DNA from: Burkholderia sp. FERM BP-3421
GTDB lineage: Bacteria > Pseudomonadota > Gammaproteobacteria > Burkholderiales > Burkholderiaceae
DNA: 64,000 nt
Direction of reading: 5' to 3'
Assembly: GCF_028657905.1 (NCBI RefSeq)
Contig: NZ_CP117781.1
Coordinates: forward strand, 1,798,001 to 1,862,000
The position numbers and the translations under genes were made by a program. Each line of letters starts with the position of its first letter. The stretch's first letter is position 1. Of this stretch, positions 1-7,500 are shown piece after piece. The notes below the pieces were generated by a model, which worked only from the letters and a program-made list of their open reading frames with translations, did not search any database and was not told where the DNA came from.

Positions 1-111
1 CTATTGCGGATCGGTCTTGCCGTAGAGATCCGCCACGAAATCGATGAAAGCACGCACCCTCGGCGACACGTGACGCGATTTCGGATAGAGCGCGTAGTCA
101 CTGGTATTGGC
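1..111 (-). pseudogene. C-terminal scrap of a LysR-family regulator
   Basis: Read on the minus strand, about 37 codons end in a stop at the window's first bases. The residues YPKSRHVSPRVRAFIDFVAD are the classic end of a LysR effector-binding domain (small-residue, SRHxSPRVRAFIDF pattern). Nothing LysR-like continues upstream: the frame meets the start of the plus-strand gene at 115. The C-terminus is complete but the DNA-binding and most of the effector domain are gone, so this is a remnant of a rearrangement and not a functional gene. Confidence 0.7.
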
Positions 112-114
112 TGA

Positions 115-591
115 ATGAAAAAGCATCTTCTGGTTGCGCTCGCGTTGGGCATGTGCGCTTTCGGACGTGTCTACGCCGATGCGCAGCTGCCAAGTTTTGA
201 CGCGTACCCGGTCGCCGACGGGTTCAAGGGGAGGGTTGCGAAGGTCCGGATCCAGTCATCAAAGGACCGGGAATTTGCGACTCGCTTGCGAGAGGTCACT
301 CACGGCAAACCGAATTTTGCCGGGCACTACATCTTGAGTAGCTGGGGTTGTGGCGCTTCGTGCGTCACAACGGTGGCCGTTGACGCGAAGACAGGCCAGA
401 CGACGTGGCTGCCGTTCACGCTGTGTTGCTGGGCTCCTGAGATTGACGTGCCGATCGAGTTTCGCGCTAACAGCCGATTGCTGATCCTTCACGGGAGCCG
501 TAACGAGACTGGCTCGGGCACGTACTATTACCAGTTGGGCGGATCGGGCTTCGAGCTGGTGAAGGCCGTAGAGGTCGGCGCAAGTCAATAG
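115..591 (+). CDS. Conserved secreted hypothetical protein
   Basis: A 158-residue protein with a clear signal peptide (KKH, hydrophobic LLVALALGMCAF, cleavage near VYA-DA). The mature part has a pattern I recognise from a widespread proteobacterial family of unknown role: NFAGHYILSSWGCGASC followed by a VDAKTG turn and a CC pair in the second half. Four cysteines suggest disulfides in the periplasm. There is no good ribosome site before the ATG, and the promoter would have to lie in the LysR scrap. No function can be assigned. Confidence 0.75.
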   Translation: MKKHLLVALALGMCAFGRVYADAQLPSFDAYPVADGFKGRVAKVRIQSSKDREFATRLREVTHGKPNFAGHYILSSWGCGASCVTTVAVDAKTGQTTWLPFTLCCWAPEIDVPIEFRANSRLLILHGSRNETGSGTYYYQLGGSGFELVKAVEVGASQ

Positions 592-906
592 GTGATGAGT
601 TGGGCCCGTCGGAGCTGCTGGAGCGCCCGGAACTTTCGGAGCGTGAGTTGAGTGAAGTTGCCAGGGAGATCCGCCGGCTGTACTGGACGATCCGCAACAC
701 GAGGCGCGGTGTCCACGACGCGCGGCGGCGACGGGCGTACGCGATCGCGGTTCAAAAAACGCCTGCTCATGGCAGGCCTCTCAAAGGAGGCGATTCTGGG
801 ACTGCTACGCTGTTGCCGGGCGCGAGATCGCCAGCAGCAGGGTTGCTTTGATTGCCCGCATCGCATCGACAAGCTTGCGCATGATATTTGACATAAGGTA
901 AATTAT
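592..906. other. Intergenic stretch with a possible minus-strand small transcript
   Basis: No convincing protein gene. It contains a terminator-shaped hairpin for minus-strand transcription (754-777) and, upstream of it on that strand, a 29-codon open frame (about 894 to 805, beginning MSNIMRKLVDAM) behind AT-rich sequence. This could be a small protein or small RNA, or chance. Confidence 0.3.
754..777 (-). terminator. Rho-independent terminator, minus strand
   Basis: A perfect 6-bp stem GCCTGC/GCAGGC with a 5-nt loop, followed on the minus strand by a run of six T. It points away from any recognised minus-strand gene, so it would end an unannotated transcript starting near 900. Confidence 0.5.
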
Positions 907-1345
907 CAAAACTAATTGCAGTGGCTGACGATGCGCAAGATGGACCGGTTCAAGGTCATCCAGCCGGTGACCGAAGCGCGGCTCAAGCCCGCACGGCTGG
1001 GGTTGAGCGTGCGGCAGATCGAGCGGCTGGTGCTGCGCTACCAGGCCGCGGGCGTGGCCGGGCTGAATCGTTCCGGGCAACCGGAAGCCGGACGAAGGTC
1101 TGGCCATCCGGGCCTTGATCATCACTCGTGAGCGTTATCCGGATTTCGGCCCGACTTTGGCTCGTGAGAAGCTCCGGGAATGCCATGACCCGGGGCTGGC
1201 GAAGGTAACGGCTGGCAAGCTCATGACGGAGGTCGGATTGTGGATTCCGCACCGGACGTGGCTGCCCAGGCTGCCAGCCACGTGCGGACGGGCCTGCCCC
1301 TGCCTAGGCGAACTGATCAAGATCGACGGCAAGGACGCCGCGCCG
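907..1345 (+). pseudogene. Decayed ISNCY-type transposase, N-terminal part
   Basis: Pieces in more than one frame match the start of ISNCY-family transposases: MRKMDRFKVIQ, then the helix-turn-helix LGLSVRQIERLVLRY, then after a frame change RERYPDFGPTLAREKLREC, KLMTEVGLWIP and CLGELIKIDG. The last holds the first catalytic Asp region. The rest of the DDE domain and any terminal inverted repeat are missing. At least two frameshifts make it non-functional. It abuts the response regulator gene ending at 1392. Confidence 0.75.
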
Positions 1346-1391
1346 GTGCGAGGTGGGACCGCCGTTCGGTTGAGGTCGACGCGGCTCCCTG

Positions 1392-2117
1392 TCAACAAGG
1401 CAGTGCAGCACCCGCCGCCGCCGCCGTGAACGAGTTGATCATATCGAGCCGATAGCCATGCATATACACGGCGCCCAATTGAAGGCCATTCTCGGGGCGA
1501 ATGGCCAACTTTTGCCGAAGCCGGTAAATATGCGTATCAAGACTTCTAGACGTGCCATCAAGCGTTCTGCCCCATGCCAGCGTCGACAAAAGATCCCGGG
1601 AAACGACGTTGCCAAGATTATTGAACAAGCAGTTTGCCAGGGAAAACTCTTTCGTCGTCAACTCAACGATCTCGCCGCGGAAGGTCAAGGTCCGCGTCAC
1701 CGAATCCAAGACATAACCGCCGACCTCGATTCGATTTGCGTTTTTCTTGTTGCGGCTGTTCCGACGCAGCAGAGCATTGATCCGCGCGGCCAGCTCGACC
1801 TCCCGGAATGGCTTGGCGATGTACTCGTCCGCTCCCGCATTCAGCGCCGCGACCACGTCTATCTCGAGGGTTCTGGCCGTCAAAAACAAGACCGTAGGCC
1901 CGTCGCCGAGATTCGCACGAATCCAATGCAGCAAATCGAGACCGCTGGTATCCGGAATCCGCCAATCCAGCACGACCAGATCCACCACATTTTCCCGGAG
2001 GAACTGGACTGCCCGCGTATTATCCTTGACTCTCGAAATTTCTCGATCGGATGCACGCAACGCCTTTTCGATGGCTGCGGCTTGATTAAGATCGTCTTCC
2101 ACTAGCAAGATGCTCAT
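1392..2117 (-). CDS. Orphan OmpR/PhoB-type response regulator (copy 1)
   Basis: A 241-residue two-domain regulator. The receiver domain has the acidic pair after SILLVEDD, the phospho-acceptor Asp in LVVLDWRIPD, the Thr of VLFLTART and the Lys of YIAKPF. A winged-helix output domain follows (TKEFSLANCLF, LDTHIYRLRQKL, YMHGYRLD). The ATG at 2117 is chosen because GGAGAG lies just upstream. No histidine kinase is next to it. It is clearly paralogous to the regulator at 11979-12689, and the two bracket the big adhesin. The last dozen residues (alanine-rich) run into the transposase scar and may be an altered tail. Confidence 0.9.
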   Translation of the reverse strand: MSILLVEDDLNQAAAIEKALRASDREISRVKDNTRAVQFLRENVVDLVVLDWRIPDTSGLDLLHWIRANLGDGPTVLFLTARTLEIDVVAALNAGADEYIAKPFREVELAARINALLRRNSRNKKNANRIEVGGYVLDSVTRTLTFRGEIVELTTKEFSLANCLFNNLGNVVSRDLLSTLAWGRTLDGTSRSLDTHIYRLRQKLAIRPENGLQLGAVYMHGYRLDMINSFTAAAAGAALPC

Positions 2118-2585
2118 CGCACTCTCCAAAATTCATTCTGTCCGAATGATCCCTGGTTAATTGAAAATCATTTTTTGCGCAAAAACAGACGCATACCGTG
2201 ATTTCCCGCTAATGGAAAACCACCCTACCCTGAATAAATCAATTGTTTTTGTAAAGAAATGGTCTTGCGTCAATGACGTCTATTCCAATATGCGTGTCGC
2301 ATATCCGGGGAATTCCATCCGTCGACGCAACGGCAGGCACTGCCGTCACCCAGACGAGGCCCTCTCGTACCCGTTGCCAGACGATCGGGCGGCTGCAACA
2401 TCGGCCTGATGCCAAAATGATCAGGCACCGTTATCCATAAGATCAGGCCGACCTCGCCTGCCCTGCTTCTTGACATTTCAAATCTGGACATATCATCTGG
2501 ATGTCACTGACATATCAGTAGAATACTTATGATCGGTCAGCGGGTCAAAGGTTGTAAACCCGTATAAGGACTGGAGCCCTTAAAG
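2118..2585. other. Intergenic region between response regulator and GntR gene
   Basis: Relatively AT-rich sequence with no protein I can support. An 82-codon open frame at 2161-2409 shows no recognisable domain. The right end carries the repeated GACATATCA motif described separately. Confidence 0.5.
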
Positions 2586-2630
2586 ATGGAGTTGGAAACA
2601 ACGGAGGATCACGCTAATATGTCAGTGATA
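2487..2630. promoter_or_regulatory. Repeated GACATATCA operator-like motif before the GntR gene
   Basis: GACATATCA occurs at 2487-2495 and again at 2509-2517, 22 bp apart. TCACTGACATAT at 2504-2515 has an exact reverse complement at 2617-2628. The second copy is inside a small palindrome, ACTGA-4-TCAGT. Such spaced symmetric sites just before a GntR gene fit an autoregulatory operator, but binding is inference. Confidence 0.4.
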
Positions 2631-2639
2631 TTCTTCTAA
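2586..2639 (+). CDS. Possible 17-codon leader peptide before the GntR gene
   Basis: An ATG at 2586 follows GGAG at 2573-2576. An in-frame internal ATG at 2619 follows a stronger GGAGG at 2603-2607. Both end at the TAA at 2637-2639, one base before a TTG at 2641 in another frame. The longer product is MELETTEDHANMSVIFF. The GntR ATG itself has no good ribosome site, so translation of the leader could feed the regulator by reinitiation. Short length makes chance possible. Confidence 0.3.
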   Translation: MELETTEDHANMSVIFF

Positions 2640-2652
2640 CTTGGCAGCGGAC

Positions 2653-3324
2653 ATGAACGGACAGATAAGTGCTTCCCTTGCGGATCAAGCCCACCAGAAG
2701 CTGGAGGAACTGATCGTGACGCTGGAGCTGGCGCCGGGCAGCGTTTGGTCGGAGGTGTCGCTCGCGGACAAGCTGAACACGGGTCGAACGCCGGTTCGCG
2801 AGGCCGCGCAACGCCTGGCCGCGTCGCATCTCCTGCAGATCGTGCCGCGTCACGGCATCATGGTCACGGTTCCCAGCATCCATGATCAGTTGCTGGTGCT
2901 CGAAACGCGTCGCGAACTCGAACGCCTCATCGCGCAGCGCGCGGCGCGGCGCGCCTTGCCCGAGGAGCGCGAACGGATGCGCGAGACGGTTGAGCAACTC
3001 GAGGCAGCCGGCGAATCACACGATGTCGTCGCCTACCTGAGAAGCGTGTACAGAGCCAATCAGCTGATGGCCGAGCTGGCGCGGAATCGGTTTGCGGCCG
3101 AGGCGATCGCCCCGCTGCATGCGCTTTCGCGGCGCTTCTACTTCATGCATCACAAGTATTTGAACGACCTGCCGCTGGCAAGCCAGTATCACGCGCGGGT
3201 TGCGCGAGCCATCGTCGACGGGGACGAACAGGAAGCCGGGGGCGCGTCGGACGCGATGCTGGACTACATCGAGATGTTTACACGCGACTCTTTTACGCGG
3301 GATTTCGAGCCGCATCGCGCTTGA
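2653..3324 (+). CDS. GntR-family regulator, FadR/FCD type
   Basis: About 223 residues. An N-terminal winged helix (ADKLNTGRTPVREAAQRL is the typical GntR recognition helix) is followed by an all-helical FCD ligand domain (LVLETRRELERLIAQRAA..., HHKYLNDLPLASQYHARVARAIVDGD). FCD regulators usually sense small carboxylic acids; the ligand here is unknown. The start could be TTG 2641 or ATG 2653; I chose the ATG. It converges with the EAL gene, leaving only 13 bp. No metabolic operon is adjacent, so its targets may include the adhesin region or lie elsewhere. Confidence 0.88.
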   Translation: MNGQISASLADQAHQKLEELIVTLELAPGSVWSEVSLADKLNTGRTPVREAAQRLAASHLLQIVPRHGIMVTVPSIHDQLLVLETRRELERLIAQRAARRALPEERERMRETVEQLEAAGESHDVVAYLRSVYRANQLMAELARNRFAAEAIAPLHALSRRFYFMHHKYLNDLPLASQYHARVARAIVDGDEQEAGGASDAMLDYIEMFTRDSFTRDFEPHRA

Positions 3325-3337
3325 TCGTCGCGGCGGC

Positions 3338-4186
3338 TCAAATCAGCACGCCATGCTTCGCCACCAGCCCGCTGATTTCCGCCTCCTGCACAGGCTCGGA
3401 GACGTAATACCCCTGGCAATCAACCGGCGTCATGGTTTTCAGCCATGCGAACTGCGCTTCCGTCTCGATCCCTTCGATGACGACCTGTTTGCCTAAACGG
3501 CGCCCAAGCGAGATAAGCGCCTCGACCACGGCTCTTGATTCCGGATTCTCGGGAATATCGCGAATGAAGGATCGGTCCAGTTTGATCGTGTCGATCGAAA
3601 GCCGATGCAGCGCGATGAGTGACCAGCATCCTGCGCCGAAGTCATCGATTGCGACGCTCACACCCATGTTCCGGACCGAGGTGACGGCAGACGCAAACAT
3701 GTCGATCGGGCCGGGATCGTTGGATTCCGTGATTTCGATCTGAAGCCGTTCGGCCCGCACCGCGCGAGAAGCGAGTGTCACGGCCAATTCATCGGCCATC
3801 CCGGGCCGCATGATTTCCTGGGCAGGTAGATTGATGGACAACGAGAGGCTGCCGTAACCGCAGGCAGTCCAGCTGGCGAGCACCCTCGCCGATTCCGCGA
3901 TGGCGAACTCCGTGAAGCGCTGCGTCAGCGGCGAGTTTTCAACGAGTTCGATGAATGCAGACGGCATCAGGACGCCGTACGTCGGGTGGCGCCAACGTAT
4001 CAGCGACTCGAAGCCGGACAGCAATCCTGGCTGGAGCCGCAGCTTGGGCTGAAAAACAAAGAAAAACTCCTTCTCATCCAGTCCACGCGCGGCATCGTTG
4101 ACCAGGGTACGCGGGCAGCCGAGTTCGGCTGCCTTGCCGATGGTCGACGCTGCGGTCCCTATGCCACGTTTTCCGGTGTTTGACAA
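3338..4186 (-). CDS. EAL-domain cyclic-di-GMP phosphodiesterase
   Basis: A 282-residue, single-domain EAL protein with no GGDEF, receiver or membrane part. The signature is ESL rather than EAL (E60), but the metal- and substrate-binding residues are in place: N119 in SINLPAQ, EITES at 151-155, DDFGAG at 181-186, K202 in KLDRSFI, EGIE at 238-241 and Q258 in CQGYYVSEP. Activity in hydrolysing c-di-GMP to pGpG is therefore likely. It lies next to the adhesin gene on the same strand, where c-di-GMP control of surface attachment would make sense. A gap of 400 bp and a strong terminator separate the two. Confidence 0.9.
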   Translation of the reverse strand: MSNTGKRGIGTAASTIGKAAELGCPRTLVNDAARGLDEKEFFFVFQPKLRLQPGLLSGFESLIRWRHPTYGVLMPSAFIELVENSPLTQRFTEFAIAESARVLASWTACGYGSLSLSINLPAQEIMRPGMADELAVTLASRAVRAERLQIEITESNDPGPIDMFASAVTSVRNMGVSVAIDDFGAGCWSLIALHRLSIDTIKLDRSFIRDIPENPESRAVVEALISLGRRLGKQVVIEGIETEAQFAWLKTMTPVDCQGYYVSEPVQEAEISGLVAKHGVLI

Positions 4187-4587
4187 AATGCTCTCGCTGT
4201 TCGCTCAAGCTCCGGTCCGACCATGCCGCAACACGCTATTCCCAGGTTTGACGCCAAGCCTCTGCGTTGCAACCGAAACGTGGAGCAAAGTACTTTTTGC
4301 ATAGTAATAGAGCGAATTCAGGGCGACTGTGAACGATTGCCACGCTTTGACTGGGCGCCCTTCCCTGCGCTTCAGATATCCGAATCCAAAAACCGAGGGA
4401 GCGTGTCAAGGCGAGTAGCGGCAGTGCCGCGGGGGTGGAGGCAACGCCGAGTGTCGGCGTGCCGCATATACCCGGCGACGCTGTCCGGTTCTGGAAATTC
4501 ACCGCATTCAGCACGGATTTCGACGGCTTGTAGCTTGAAACGCCGACCGGCGCGCACCAACTGAGCGCGCCGGTCGGACGGCTGGCG
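4187..4587. other. Intergenic region between adhesin and EAL gene
   Basis: No gene supported. It holds the adhesin terminator at 4543-4577 and presumably the EAL promoter near 4190-4260. Confidence 0.5.
4543..4577 (-). terminator. Strong hairpin terminator of the adhesin gene
   Basis: A perfect 13-bp stem (4543-4555 with 4565-4577, arm CCGACCGGCGCGC) and a 9-nt loop lie 10 bp past the adhesin stop. On the minus strand the hairpin is followed by GCGTTTC, so only a short T-run. Confidence 0.7.
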
Positions 4588-7500
4588 TTACTTCCACTGA
4601 TACAACATGCCCGCCCCGATCACCTTCTGGCCGCCGCTGAAGCCGCCGTTGAGCGACGCCTTCAGGTTATCGGTGATCCGTGCCTGCATATTGACCGCCA
4701 TCGCTTTCTGACCGAGGAAGGTCGACGTGCCGACCCCCATCCCGAAGTTGGCGTCGCGGTCGAGTTGCGGGATCGACGCCATCGCGCCGACGGCTGCGAT
4801 ACCCTGCCGCGCCATCTGGTCGGTCTGCTGCAATTGCGAGCTGAGGCTGTTGATCTGGACCTGCTGGCTGGACAGCGCCGTCGACATGGTCGACTGCACG
4901 GCGTTCAGCTGATTCAGGTTGACCGCATCGGTGCCCTGCGTACCGGGCGCGACATTGATGATCTGCCGCTGCTGCGTGTCGCTGCCGACCGACACGACGT
5001 TCGAGCGGCCGCCGTCCGTCGAATTCGAGCCGATCGCCACCGAGTTCGAGCCGGCGGTGACGGTCGGCTTGTCCGAACCCGTGCCGTTCATGTCGGCCGC
5101 GACACCCGTTGAGTTCTGCGAAAGCGTCGTGTTGTTGATCGAGGTCGAAAGCGACGTCAACTGGTTGTTGATGTTCGCCACCCCGGTCGACAACGAACCG
5201 ATGCTGGTCGACGTGGAACTGGACAGCTGTGCCACCGTGCTGTTGGTCGTGCTCAAACCCGTCGACAGTGAGGTGACTCCCGTCGACAGCGAGCTGATGT
5301 TGGTCGCCGTCGACGTCGACAGGCTGTTGAGCGCCTGATTCGTCGCGTTCAGCTGGCTGCCGTTGACCGCATCCGTGCTGGTCGCGGAGACCCGGCCGGC
5401 GGCGACATTGGTGACCTGACGCTCCGCGCCCGGTGCGCCCACGCTCACGACGCTCGTCGGCGAAGTGCCCGCGAAGCCGTACGAGACGCCGCCGATCGTG
5501 GCGCTGGCCGTCGGGTTCGGCGCGGCCGTGACCGAGCCGGAACCGAGCGCGACGTCGTTGGCGTTGTTCGCGACCGCATTCGAGCCGAACGCGAGCGAGC
5601 CGGCGCCGACTGCCGTCGCCGTGTTGCCGAAGGAGATCGAGCCCGTGCCGGCAGCCGTGCTGGCATTGCCGATCGCCAGCGCGTCATTGCCGCTCGCCAC
5701 GCTCGCCGCGCCAATCGACACGGCCTGGCTGCCGCTTGCCAATGCGCCCTGCCCGATCGCGACCGCGCCGCTCGACGAGGCGTTCGCGCCGTCGCCCACC
5801 GCGACGCTGCTCGCGCCCGAGGCGCTCGCATTCGTCCCCGCGGCAAGCGCGTTGGTGCCCGTCGCGCCGTCGTTGTTGTAGTTGCCTTGCTGCGTGCCGT
5901 TGTCGTTCACGCTGTAGTAGTGCGTCTTCGCGGCGCTAATCGCGGTCGAGGTCGACGTCGACAAGGACGCAATATTGCTGTTCGTCGTCGACAGGCCGGT
6001 GGACAAGGAGCTGATCCCGGTCGAGGTCGACGTGGACAGCGACAGGACCGTGCTGTTGGTCGTGCTCAAGCCCGTGGACAAGGAACTGATGCCGGTCGAG
6101 GTCGACGTGGACAGCGAAACGATGCTGCTGTTGGTCGAACTCAAGCCCGTGGACAACGAACCGATCCCCGTGGACGTCGAGGTGGACAGCGACACGATCG
6201 AACTGGTCGCCGATGACAAGCCGGTCGACGTCGAAGTCGACAGGCTGTTGATCGCCGTGTTCGTCGAGAACAGTTGCGAACCGTTGATCGCATCCGTGCT
6301 CGTCGCCGTCACCTGGCCTGCCGCGACGTTCGTGATCTGGCGTTCCGCGCCCGGCGCGCCCACGCTCACCACACCCACCGGGGTCGTGCCTGCGTAGTTG
6401 TAGGTCACCCCGCCGACCGTGCCCGTGGCCGTCGGATTGGCTGCCGCCGTCACCGAGTTCGAACCCAGCGCCACGCTGTTCGCGATGCTGGCGACTGCGT
6501 TTTGGCCCAGGGCGACCGAACCGGCCGCGCTGGCGTTCGAGCCGTCACCCACTGCCACCGCGCTCGCGCCCGCGGCCGTCGCGTTCGTGCCCGCTGCCAG
6601 CGCGTTGATGCCCGTCGCGCCGTCGTTGGCGTAGTTGCCTTGCTGCGTGCCGTTGTCGTTGACGCTGTAGTAGTGCGTCTTCGACGCGTTGACAGCGGTC
6701 GACAGCGACGAGATCGAGCTGTTTGCGGTCGACAGGCCCGTCGAAGTCGAGGTCGACAGCGAAGCAAGGTTGCTATCCGTCGTGGACAAGCCCGTCGACA
6801 GTGACGAGATGCCGGTCGACGTCGACGTCGACAGCGAGGCAAGGTTGCTGTTCGTCGTGGACAAACCCGTCGACAGCGACGAAATGCCGGTTGACGTCGA
6901 CGTCGACAGCGATGCGATCGAGCTGTTTGCCGATGACAGGCCGGTCGACGTCGAGGTCGACAGGCTGTTGATCGCCGTGTTCGCCGCGAACAGTTGCGAA
7001 CCGTTGATCGCGTCCGTGCTCGTTGCCGTCACCTGGCCTGCCGCGACGTTCGTGATCTGGCGTTCCGCGCCCGGCGCGCCCACGCTCACCACACCCACCG
7101 GGGTCGTGCCTGCGTAGTTGTAGGTCACCCCGCCGACCGTGCCCGTGGCCGTCGGATTGGCTGCCGCCGTCACCGAGTTCGAACCCAGCGCCACGCTGTT
7201 CGCGATGCTGGCGACTGCGTTTTGACCCAGGGCGACCGAACCGGCCGCGCTGGCGTTCGAGCCATCGCCCACCGCCACCGCGCTTGCGCCCGCGGCCGTC
7301 GCGTTCGTGCCCGCCGCCAGCGCGTTGATGCCCGTCGCGCCGTCGTTGGCGTAGTTGCCTTGCTGCGTGCCGTTGTCGTTGACGCTGTAGTAGTGCGTCT
7401 TTGCCGCGTTGACGGCGGTCGACAGCGATGAGATGCCGGTCGACGTCGACGTCGACAGCGACGAGATCGAGCTGGTTGCGGTCGACAGACCCGTCGAGGT

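Noticed and set aside
2161..2409. An 82-codon frame before the GntR gene
   Set aside because: No ribosome site, no domain, and composition like intergenic DNA.
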